Source: Rhodocyclaceae bacterium
GTDB lineage: Bacteria > Pseudomonadota > Gammaproteobacteria > Burkholderiales > Rhodocyclaceae
Assembly: GCA_016791145.1 (NCBI GenBank)
Contig: JAEUNJ010000095.1
Span: 1 to 45,604 of the forward strand
Direction of reading: 5' to 3'
Length of the DNA: 45,604 nt
Below the pieces are notes generated by a model that saw only the letters and a program-made list of their open reading frames with translations, was not told where the DNA came from and did no database searches. Positions 26,420 to 33,755 of the stretch are shown here, in pieces (the first letter of the stretch is position 1; every line of letters begins with the position of its first letter). Position numbers and translations under genes: made by a program.

Positions 26420-27994
26420 TCAGTGCCGGAAGTGGCGGAAGCCGGTGAACACCATGGCCACGTTCTGCTCGTCCGCCGCGGCGATGACCTCGGCATCACG
26501 CACCGAACCGCCCGGCTGGATCACCGCCGTCGCGCCGGCCTTGGCCAGCACGTCGAGGCCGTCGCGGAAGGGGAAGAAGGCGTCGGAGGCCACCACGGAG
26601 CCGGCCACGGTGAGGCCGTTGTTCTCCGCCTTGATGGCGGCGATGCGGGCCGAATCGACGCGGCTCATCTGGCCGGCGCCCACGCCCACGGTCATGTGGC
26701 CCTTGCAGTAGACGATCGCGTTCGACTTCACGTACTTGGCCACCTTCCAGGCGAACAGCAGGTCGCGCAGCTCGTCCTCGGTGGGAGCCCGCCGGGTCAC
26801 CACCTTGATGTCCGCGGGTCCGATGCGCGCCTGGTCGGCCGTCTGCACCAGCAGGCCTCCGCCGACGCGCTTGTAGTCGTAGGCGTTGTCCGCCCGGCCC
26901 AGGGGCACGACGAGGACGCGGAGGTTCTGCTTGGCGGCGAAGACCTGGCGTGCATCCTCGGTGATTTCGGGCGCAATGATGACTTCGGCGAACTGGCCGG
27001 CGACCGCCTCCGCGGTCTGCTTGTCCAGGGGGCCGTTGAAGGCGATGATGCCGCCGAAGGCCGAAGTGGGATCGGTCTTGAATGCCTTGCGGTAGGCCTC
27101 CTCCGCCGTGGCGCCGACGGCCACGCCGCAGGGGTTCGCATGCTTCACGATCACGCAGGCCGCGGCGCCCTCGAAGGCCTTGACGCATTCCCAGGCCGCG
27201 TCGGCGTCGGCGATGTTGTTGTAGGAGAGTTCCTTGCCCTGGAGCTGGACGTAGTTGGCGATGCTCCCGGGCACGGCCGCGGGTTCCCGGTAGAAGGCGG
27301 CGGACTGGTGGGGATTTTCGCCGTAGCGCATCGTATCCACCTTGTCGAAGGCGAGTTGCAGGCGCGCCGGGAAGGGCCCCGGACGATTCTCCTCGTCCAG
27401 GCTGGTGAGCCAGTTGGCGATGGCCGAGTCGTAGCGGGCCGTGTGGGTGAACGCCTTCTTGGCCAGCGCGAAGCGGGTCCTGGCGGAAAGGGCGCCGTCG
27501 CCGGCCTTCAGTTCCGCGATGATGGGATCGTAGTCCTCCGGGTCGGTAACGACGCCGACGCCGCCCGCCTCGTCCCCGTGGTTCTTGGCCGCGGCGCGCA
27601 CCATGGCGGGACCGCCGATGTCGATGTTCTCGATGGCGTCCTCCAGAGTGCAGTCCTTGCGGGCGACCGTCTGCTGGAACGGGTAGAGGTTCACGACGAC
27701 CAGGTCGATGGGCGGGATGCCGTGGTCCTGCATCGTCTGAAGGTGCTCCGGCAGGTCGCGGCGGCCCAGGATGCCGCCATGGACCTTCGGGTGCAGGGTC
27801 TTCACGCGGCCGTCCAGCATCTCCGGGAAGCCGGTGTAGTCCGATACGTCGGTGACGGACAGTCCGGCGTCGCGCAGCATCTTCGCCGTGCCGCCGGTGG
27901 AGAGCAGTTTCACGCCCAGGGAGGCCAGGGCGCGGGCGAACTCCACCACGCCGCGCTTGTCGGAAACGCTGATCAGGGCTTGGGTCACTTTCAT
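26420..27994 (-). CDS. purH: Bifunctional AICAR transformylase/IMP cyclohydrolase
   Basis: PurH carries out the last two steps of IMP synthesis. The 524-residue protein has the N-terminal cyclohydrolase (about 1-195; [28 protein letters not shown]) and the C-terminal transformylase ([15 protein letters not shown], catalytic [20 protein letters not shown]) and ends GFRHFRH as the family does. The ATG at 27994 is chosen over an in-frame ATG six codons upstream because it gives the family N-terminus. fis lies 70 bases upstream on the same strand. Confidence 0.97.
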   Translation of the reverse strand: MKVTQALISVSDKRGVVEFARALASLGVKLLSTGGTAKMLRDAGLSVTDVSDYTGFPEMLDGRVKTLHPKVHGGILGRRDLPEHLQTMQDHGIPPIDLVVVNLYPFQQTVARKDCTLEDAIENIDIGGPAMVRAAAKNHGDEAGGVGVVTDPEDYDPIIAELKAGDGALSARTRFALAKKAFTHTARYDSAIANWLTSLDEENRPGPFPARLQLAFDKVDTMRYGENPHQSAAFYREPAAVPGSIANYVQLQGKELSYNNIADADAAWECVKAFEGAAACVIVKHANPCGVAVGATAEEAYRKAFKTDPTSAFGGIIAFNGPLDKQTAEAVAGQFAEVIIAPEITEDARQVFAAKQNLRVLVVPLGRADNAYDYKRVGGGLLVQTADQARIGPADIKVVTRRAPTEDELRDLLFAWKVAKYVKSNAIVYCKGHMTVGVGAGQMSRVDSARIAAIKAENNGLTVAGSVVASDAFFPFRDGLDVLAKAGATAVIQPGGSVRDAEVIAAADEQNVAMVFTGFRHFRH

Positions 27995-28064
27995 GGTCTT
28001 CGCTCGCGGCACCTCGGCGTGCGGCGGATCGCTCCGCGGCGGCGCCCGGCCGCTTCCTCCGTGG

Positions 28065-28295
28065 TCAAAGCAAATCGTGGTCGCCGAGCTTGCGGCGCAG
28101 CGTGTTGCGGTTGATGCCGAGCATCTCGGCGGCCACCGTCTGGTTGCCGCCGGCCTGCTTCATGACCACCTCCAGCATCGGCTTCTCGATGCTGCGGATG
28201 ACCATGTCGTAGATCGCGTGCGGCGCCTGTCCGTCCAGGTCGCGGAAATAGCGGTTCAGGGTGCGCCGGACACAGTCCGAGAGCTCCGAACTCAT
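28065..28295 (-). CDS. fis: Fis-family nucleoid/DNA-binding protein
   Basis: This 76-residue protein is shorter than E. coli Fis (98) but keeps the C-terminal helix-turn-helix, [20 protein letters not shown] followed by RRKL. The N-terminal half keeps the dimerisation helices ([31 protein letters not shown]) but lacks the longer beta-hairpin arm of the enteric protein, as is usual in beta-proteobacteria. The ATG at 28295 overlaps the dusB TGA (ATGA) with GGGAGG upstream. The dusB-fis order is the same as in E. coli. Confidence 0.95.
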   Translation of the reverse strand: MSSELSDCVRRTLNRYFRDLDGQAPHAIYDMVIRSIEKPMLEVVMKQAGGNQTVAAEMLGINRNTLRRKLGDHDLL

Positions 28296-29299
28296 GCCGC
28301 CTCCCGTTCGTAGATCAGGTGGTCGTTGGCAGCCGCCTGGGCGAGGAAGAACTCGTCGGTGGCTGCCATCTGGGCATCCCGGGTCGGCAACTGGTTCATC
28401 GCGTGGCGGAAGTGCGCGGCGCCCGCGAGGCCCTTCGTATACCACCCGATGTGCTTGCGGGCGATCTTGACGCCGGTCTCCTCGCCATAGAAGTCGTAGA
28501 GGTCGGCCAGGTGGTCGCGCAGGATCGCGTGGATCTCGGCGACGCGGGGCGGCGGCAGGTGGCGTCCCGTGGCAAGGTAGTGTTCGATCTCCCGGAAGAG
28601 CCAGGGCCTGCCCTGGGCGGCGCGGCCGATCATCAGGCCGTCTGCCCCGGTGTGGTCGAGGACGAGGCGTGCCTTTTCCGGCGAGTCGATGTCGCCGTTG
28701 GCGATGACGGGAATGCGGACCTGCGCCTTGACGAGGGCGATGGTGTCGTATTCGGCATGGCCGGTGTATTGGTCGGCGCGGGTCCGCCCATGGACGGCGA
28801 CGGCGCGTATGCCGCTTTGCTCCGCGATGCGGGCGATCGCGGGGGCGTTCCTGTTCTGGCCGTCCCAGCCGGTGCGGAACTTCAGGGTGACCGGCGTTTC
28901 CGGCACGGCGGCCACCACCGCCTCGAGGATGCGGGCAACCAGCGATTCATCCCGCATCAGCGCCGATCCCGCCATCACGTTGCAGACCTTCTTTGCCGGG
29001 CAGCCCATGTTGATGTCGATGATCTGGGCGCCCTGGTCGGCGTTGTACCGGGCGGCCTCTGCCATCATCCGGGGATCCGCGCCGGCGATCTGCACCGAGA
29101 CCGGCGCCACTTCGCCGGAATGGTCGGCACGCCGGCGCGTCTTCGCGCTGCCGTAGAGGAGGGAGTTGGAGGTCACCATCTCGGAGACCGCGAGTCCGGC
29201 ACCGAGGCGCTTGCACAACTGCCGGAACGGGCGGTCCGTAACTCCGGCCATGGGCGCGACGAACAGGTTGTTGCGCAGCCTGAAACCGAGGAAGTCCAT
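28292..29299 (-). CDS. dusB: tRNA-dihydrouridine synthase B
   Basis: DusB reduces specific uridines of the tRNA D-loop with FMN and NADPH. The 335-residue protein has the FMN barrel start LFVAPMAGVTDRPFR, the catalytic Cys100 in DINMGCPAKKVCN, VTLKFRTGWD and VAVHGRTRADQYTG, and IANGDIDSPEKA with GLMIGRAAQGRPW. The ATG at 29299 fits the family start. A -10-like TAGAAT lies on the minus strand at 29342-29337 without a good -35. It is the first gene of the dusB-fis-purH-purD-hemF cluster. Confidence 0.97.
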   Translation of the reverse strand: MDFLGFRLRNNLFVAPMAGVTDRPFRQLCKRLGAGLAVSEMVTSNSLLYGSAKTRRRADHSGEVAPVSVQIAGADPRMMAEAARYNADQGAQIIDINMGCPAKKVCNVMAGSALMRDESLVARILEAVVAAVPETPVTLKFRTGWDGQNRNAPAIARIAEQSGIRAVAVHGRTRADQYTGHAEYDTIALVKAQVRIPVIANGDIDSPEKARLVLDHTGADGLMIGRAAQGRPWLFREIEHYLATGRHLPPPRVAEIHAILRDHLADLYDFYGEETGVKIARKHIGWYTKGLAGAAHFRHAMNQLPTRDAQMAATDEFFLAQAAANDHLIYEREAA

Positions 29300-29443
29300 G
29301 GAGCGGTGGAGGCGGAACGATCGCGGGAAGGGCGCGATTCTAACCCAAAGCCCCGGCCCGGCCATTGAATGCCCTTATTCCCGGCGAGGGCCGCGCCTGC
29401 ATTCGAGCGCGAATCCGGGGCCGGGCGCAATAGCCCGAATGGA

Positions 29444-30595
29444 CTACCAGGCCCGCGCGCCGAACATCATCCGCCGTGCCAGGAAGTCGCGGGCGGGGGG
29501 CACCAGGTCCAGGGCCAGGAGCCCGGCCCCGCGGGCGTGGCCGAACCAGCGGGCGCCGCCGCCGAAGACGCGGACGAGGACGTCCGTGAAGCCCATGGCG
29601 CCCCGCCGGTCGAGGCGCCGCGCCCCGGCGTAGGCGGCGAGTACCTCCGGTGCACCGGGATCGCCGGCGGCACGGACGGCCGACCCGACGGAATCGGCCA
29701 GTTGCCAGATGTCCCGCAGGGCCAGGTTGAAGCCCTGGCCGGCCACCGGGTGGAGGGTCTGGGCGGCGTTGCCGACCCAGACCTGCCGGGCGGCGACCGG
29801 CGCCTCCCGGTAGCGCAGGCCCAGCGGAAAGACGGCGCGTGGCCCGGCCGCCTCGAAACGCAGCCGGTGGCCGAAACGGCATTGCAGCAGGGCAAGGAAT
29901 TCCGCGTCCGGAAGGGCCGCGATGCGGGCGGAATCACCGTCGGGGCAGGTCAGGACGAGGGCCCATGCATTCCCCATGGGCAGCAGTGCGACGGGGCCCG
30001 CCGGCGTGAATCGCTCGAAGGCCAGGTTGCGGTGCGCCTCGCGGCTGGTGACGCGGCAGATGACCGCGTGCTGGCCGTAGTCGCGCCGGCGCGCCTCCTC
30101 GCCCGCGATGCCGCCCTCGGCGAAGGCGAGGAGGCGCGCGGCACCCGCGCCCGCGGAGCCCTCGAACTCGACACGGTCCTCTCCGGGGCGGGCCGTGTCG
30201 ATCCGGGAATTCTCCCGGTACTCGACGGCGGCCCCCTCCAGTGCGCGATCCAGAGCGGCGATCAGGTCCCGGGCGGCGAGGACGTAACCGAGGGCGGGTA
30301 CGGCATGCTCGCCGGCGGTCAGCAGCGTGCGCCCCAGGTGACCCGCCTGGGAGACGTGGATCGTCGCGATCGGCGTATGCGGGATGTCCCGCCACGCGCC
30401 CAGCCATTCGAGGATCTGGCGCGCGCCGTGGGACAGGGCCAGGACCCGCGGGTCGTCGGCGCCGGCCCGGCGGCTCCGGGCGTCGTGGATCGCGCAGCGG
30501 ATGCCCTGGCGATGCAGCGCCAGGGCCAGGGCCATGCCGGCCGGACCCCCTCCCACGATGGCGACCGGCAACGGGTCGGCGAGCGCCACGGTCAT
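29444..30595 (-). CDS. ubiH: UbiH/UbiF/VisC-family FAD-dependent monooxygenase
   Basis: This 383-residue flavoprotein hydroxylates an aromatic ring, most likely in ubiquinone synthesis. It has the dinucleotide-binding VAIVGGGPAGMALALAL, the DDPRVLALSHGARQILEWLG segment, and the family hallmark GNAAQTLHPVAGQGFNLALRD. The usual DG motif region is weak (ECG/DG replaced around FAEGGIAGEEARRR). It follows pepP with a one-base gap, the same pair as E. coli pepP-ubiH, which supports the symbol; the ring position hydroxylated cannot be fixed from sequence. Confidence 0.88.
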   Translation of the reverse strand: MTVALADPLPVAIVGGGPAGMALALALHRQGIRCAIHDARSRRAGADDPRVLALSHGARQILEWLGAWRDIPHTPIATIHVSQAGHLGRTLLTAGEHAVPALGYVLAARDLIAALDRALEGAAVEYRENSRIDTARPGEDRVEFEGSAGAGAARLLAFAEGGIAGEEARRRDYGQHAVICRVTSREAHRNLAFERFTPAGPVALLPMGNAWALVLTCPDGDSARIAALPDAEFLALLQCRFGHRLRFEAAGPRAVFPLGLRYREAPVAARQVWVGNAAQTLHPVAGQGFNLALRDIWQLADSVGSAVRAAGDPGAPEVLAAYAGARRLDRRGAMGFTDVLVRVFGGGARWFGHARGAGLLALDLVPPARDFLARRMMFGARAW

Positions 30596-30596
30596 C

Positions 30597-31907
30597 TCAA
30601 CGGACGCCTTCGCCCGCCATCAACGCCTCGATCGCCTCGACGGTCTTGGGGGCCTCGCTCGTGAGCACCTCGCAGCCGCCGGCAGTCACCGCCACGTCGT
30701 CCTCGATGCGCACCCCGATGTTCCAGAAGGCCGGCGGAACGTCGTCGGCCGGCCGCACGTAGCAGCCCGGCTCGATGGTCAGCACCATCCCGGGCGCGAG
30801 CCGTTTCCATTCCCCGCCGTCCTTGTAGTCGCCCGCATCGTGGACGTCGCGGCCGAGCCAATGGCTGGTCCGGTGCATGTAGAAGCGCTTGTAGGCTTCC
30901 GACTCCAGCACGGCGTCGAGGCTGCCGGCGAGCAGGCCCAGGTCGAGCATGCCCCGGGCCAGGACCTGGACGGCGGCATCGTGGGGATCCTGGAAGGCCG
31001 CGCCGGGACGCACGGCGGCGATGGCCGCCTCCTGGGCCGCCAGCACGAGCCGGTATACGTCGCCCTGGGGCCCGCTGAAGCGGCCATTCACGGGGAAGGT
31101 GCGCGTGATGTCCGCTGCATAGCCGTCCAGTTCGCAGCCGGCGTCGATCAGCAGCAGGTCGCCGTCGGCGAGCGGCCGGTCGTTGCCCACGTAGTGCAGC
31201 ACGCAGGCGTTGGCGCCGCCGGCGACGATCGGCGGGTAAGCGGGAAAGGCGCTGCCCTCCCGCCGGAACTCATGGAGCAGCTCGGCTTCCACCTGGCATT
31301 CGTTCCACCCCGGCCGACAGGCGGCCATGGCCCGGCGGTGGGCGGCGGCCGAGATGCGGGCGGCCCGGCGCATCAGGTCCAGCTCCTCGGGGCCCTTGAC
31401 GAGTCGCATCGCGTCCAGTTCGAGGCGCACGTCTCGGATCAGGGGCGGCGGATGCCGGCCCGTCCGCACCTGGGCGCGGATCGCATTCAATGCGGCCAGG
31501 ATGCGCCGGTCCCAGGCGTCGTCTTGCCCCAGCGAGTACCAGAGCGCGGGCTGGTCGGCCAGCAGGTCCGGCAGCCGGCCATCGAACTCGCCGATGGGGT
31601 AGGCCTCGTCGAACGAGAAGGATTCCCTGGCGGCCTCCGGCCCGAAGCGGAAGCCGTCCCATATCTCCCTTTCCTCGTTCCTTTCCCGGCAGAACAGGAT
31701 GCTCTTCGGGTCGTCACCGCCGACCAGGACCAGCACCGCCTCCGGTTCGCCGAAGCCGGTCAGGTAGTGGAAATAGCTGTCCGGCCGGAAGGGGAAGGCA
31801 GTGTCCCGGTTGCGCAGCTTCTCGTCGGCCGTCGGGACGATGGCCACGCCGGCACCCATCCGGGCCAAGAGCCCACGCCGGCGTTCCAGGAAATGGGAGG
31901 CGTCCAT
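30597..31907 (-). CDS. pepP: Xaa-Pro aminopeptidase P
   Basis: PepP removes N-terminal residues preceding proline. The 436-residue protein has an N-terminal domain with NRDTAFPFRPDSYFHYLTGF and a pita-bread metalloprotease domain. Metal ligands are visible in LLIDAGCELDGYAADITRTF (two Asp), HRTSHWLGRDVHD (His), VLTIEPGCY (Glu) and GVRIEDD (Glu). The ATG at 31907 lies only six bases after a perfect minus-strand TATAAT, so it may be translated from a leaderless mRNA. It is downstream of murU by 30 bases. Confidence 0.95.
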   Translation of the reverse strand: MDASHFLERRRGLLARMGAGVAIVPTADEKLRNRDTAFPFRPDSYFHYLTGFGEPEAVLVLVGGDDPKSILFCRERNEEREIWDGFRFGPEAARESFSFDEAYPIGEFDGRLPDLLADQPALWYSLGQDDAWDRRILAALNAIRAQVRTGRHPPPLIRDVRLELDAMRLVKGPEELDLMRRAARISAAAHRRAMAACRPGWNECQVEAELLHEFRREGSAFPAYPPIVAGGANACVLHYVGNDRPLADGDLLLIDAGCELDGYAADITRTFPVNGRFSGPQGDVYRLVLAAQEAAIAAVRPGAAFQDPHDAAVQVLARGMLDLGLLAGSLDAVLESEAYKRFYMHRTSHWLGRDVHDAGDYKDGGEWKRLAPGMVLTIEPGCYVRPADDVPPAFWNIGVRIEDDVAVTAGGCEVLTSEAPKTVEAIEALMAGEGVR

Positions 31908-31913
31908 CGGCCG

Positions 31914-31919
31914 ATTATA
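31914..31919 (-). promoter_or_regulatory. -10 element immediately upstream of pepP
   Basis: The minus strand reads TATAAT, a perfect -10, in the 30 bases between murU and pepP. Six bases separate it from the pepP ATG, so the predicted transcription start coincides with the A of ATG. No matching -35 is seen at 16-18 bases. Confidence 0.45.
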
Positions 31920-31937
31920 GCGACGCCCTCCGGCCGC

Positions 31938-32615
31938 TCAGGAGCCGGCGCGGACCGCCGCGTCGAGCCCGGCCAGCCGCGCCGGGGTGCCCACGTCGGT
32001 CCACAGGCCCCGATGCAGTTCGCCCCCCGCACGGCCCGCCGCGATGGCCTGGCCGAGCAGCGGGGCCAGCCTCGCCAGCCGGCCGGCCTCGAGCGCGTGG
32101 AAGAGCTCGGGGCGGAAGACCCCGATGCCGGCGTAGGTGCAGCGTGGATCCCCGGCGGCCGCCAGGCGATCGCCCGCCAGCACGAAGTCGCCCTTCGGGT
32201 GGTGGTCCGGGTTGGGCACCATGACCAGATGGATGAGGTCGTCGGGTCCCGGCAGGCGTGCGGCGCGGCCGAAATCCCAGTCGCAGAAGATGTCCCCGTT
32301 CACCACCAGGAAGGGCGCCTCGCCGAGCAGGGGCAGGGCCTGGCGGATGCCTCCGGCGGTCTCCAGCGCCCCGGGGGGCTCGGGCGAGTAACGGAGCGAA
32401 AGCCCCCAGGCGGAGCCGTCGCCCAGCAGGTCCTCGATCATGGCCCCCAGGTGGGCGTGGTTGATGACAATGTCACGAAAGCCGGCGCGCGCCAGGCGTT
32501 CCAGGTGCCAGACGACCAGGGGGCGGCCGGCGACCGTCAGCAGCGGCTTGGGACAGGCGTCCGTCAGCGGCCGCATGCGCTCGCCACGTCCGGCCGCCAG
32601 GATCATCGCCCTCAT
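31938..32615 (-). CDS. murU: N-acetylmuramate alpha-1-phosphate uridylyltransferase MurU
   Basis: MurU makes UDP-MurNAc from MurNAc-1-phosphate in the peptidoglycan-recycling route that bypasses MurA. The 225-residue nucleotidyltransferase has the signature ILAAGRGERMRPLTDACPKP, the metal-binding FLVVNGDIFCDWDF, and the short C-terminus without a hexapeptide-repeat domain, as MurU has. It directly follows amgK (19 bases), its pathway partner. This pair gives intrinsic tolerance of the MurA inhibitor fosfomycin in Pseudomonas; the same would be expected here. Confidence 0.93.
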   Translation of the reverse strand: MRAMILAAGRGERMRPLTDACPKPLLTVAGRPLVVWHLERLARAGFRDIVINHAHLGAMIEDLLGDGSAWGLSLRYSPEPPGALETAGGIRQALPLLGEAPFLVVNGDIFCDWDFGRAARLPGPDDLIHLVMVPNPDHHPKGDFVLAGDRLAAAGDPRCTYAGIGVFRPELFHALEAGRLARLAPLLGQAIAAGRAGGELHRGLWTDVGTPARLAGLDAAVRAGS

Positions 32616-32634
32616 GGATTGCCACCCGCCCGAA

Positions 32635-33630
32635 TCAGAAGGTGTAGCCGACCCGGCTGGCGCGTTCCTCGATCCGGTCCAGCAGGCGCAGCAGGGGTGC
32701 CAGGTCGCGGTAGCGCTCGCAGGCGGCCCGCAGGTACCTGGCCACCAGGGGCATGTCCTTCAGGTAGCCGTCCTTGCCGTCCCGGTGCCAGAGCCGGGCA
32801 AAGATGCCGAGGACCTTGACGTGCCGCTGCACGCCCATCCATTCGTAATCGCGGTGGAATTCCGCGAAGTCGGCGCGCACCGGCAGGCCGGCCTTGCGCG
32901 CCCGCTCCCAGTAGCGGATGACCCAGTCCAGCGCCTCGGCCTCCGGCCAGTCCACGTAGGCGTCCTTGAACAGCGACACCAGGTCGTAGCTGATGGGCCC
33001 GTGCACCGCGTCCTGGAAATCGATGATCCCCGGGTTCGGCGTGGCCACCATCAGGTTGCGGCAGTGGTAGTCCCGGTGGACGTAGACCCGCGGCTCGGCC
33101 AGGTTTACCGCGAGGATCCGCTCGAAGGTCCGCTCCAGGTCGTCCCTTTCCCGGTCGGCCAGGGCGATGGAGACGTGGCGCGCCAGGTACCAGTCCGGGA
33201 ACAGGTCCAGTTCCCGCTTCAGCAGGGCCCTGTCGTAGGGGGGCAGCATTCCGGGCCGGCTGGCCGCCTGGATGCGCACGAGCGCGTCGATGGCTTCGCG
33301 GTACAGCGCGGACGGGTCCGTCGCGGGGAGGGCGGCGAGATAGGTGGTGCTGCCCAGGTCCGACAGGACCAGGAACCCGTTGGGCCGGTCCTCGGCCAGC
33401 ACCTCCGGCACGTGGACGCCGGCCTCGCGGAAGAGGGTCTGGACGTGCAGCCATGGGCCGAGGTCCTCCTTGTCCGGAGGGGCATCCATGACGACGACGC
33501 TCGCCCCGTCGGCGAATTCGGCGCGGAAATAGCGGCGGAAACTCGCGTCAGTGGAAGCAGGCGCAATCCGGAAGGGACGCCCGGGATGAAGGGCCGACAA
33601 CCAGGCCTGGATCTGCTGTTGCCGCTGCAC
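32635..33630 (-). CDS. amgK: N-acetylmuramate/N-acetylglucosamine kinase AmgK
   Basis: AmgK phosphorylates the anomeric carbon of MurNAc (and GlcNAc), feeding MurU. The 331-residue aminoglycoside-phosphotransferase-fold kinase has the STDASFRRYFRAEF start, catalytic YVHRDYHCRNLMV and metal-binding GIIDFQDAVHGPISYDL. The start is taken as the GTG at 33630 because no ATG lies near the family N-terminus. It is divergent from lptD across a palindromic promoter region, an arrangement also seen in Pseudomonas. Confidence 0.94.
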   Translation of the reverse strand: MQRQQQIQAWLSALHPGRPFRIAPASTDASFRRYFRAEFADGASVVVMDAPPDKEDLGPWLHVQTLFREAGVHVPEVLAEDRPNGFLVLSDLGSTTYLAALPATDPSALYREAIDALVRIQAASRPGMLPPYDRALLKRELDLFPDWYLARHVSIALADRERDDLERTFERILAVNLAEPRVYVHRDYHCRNLMVATPNPGIIDFQDAVHGPISYDLVSLFKDAYVDWPEAEALDWVIRYWERARKAGLPVRADFAEFHRDYEWMGVQRHVKVLGIFARLWHRDGKDGYLKDMPLVARYLRAACERYRDLAPLLRLLDRIEERASRVGYTF

Positions 33631-33645
33631 GCGGGACTCTCGGGG

Positions 33646-33676
33646 GGAATGCTAGAATTTTGGATTCTAACATTCC
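33646..33676. promoter_or_regulatory. Palindromic divergent promoter region of amgK and lptD
   Basis: The arms 33646-33658 and 33664-33676 form a 13-bp inverted repeat with one mismatch around TTTGG. Each arm holds a TAGAAT: plus strand 33653-33658 toward lptD, minus strand 33669-33664 toward amgK. It could be a pair of face-to-face -10 elements, an operator, or both. It lies 16 bases upstream of the amgK GTG and 80 bases upstream of the lptD ATG. Confidence 0.5.
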
Positions 33677-33755
33677 GACCTAACGGCCTTCTCCCGCCGG
33701 CGCCTGCGACCCGATCCGAGCCGGTATCGCAGGCGGCACCGGCGCCGCCCGAACG

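Noticed and set aside
25058..28114. 1018-residue open frame on the plus strand over purD and purH
   Set aside because: Antisense to two certain purine genes; the amino-acid mix (His, Gly, Asp, Val) is a codon-phase artefact of high GC.
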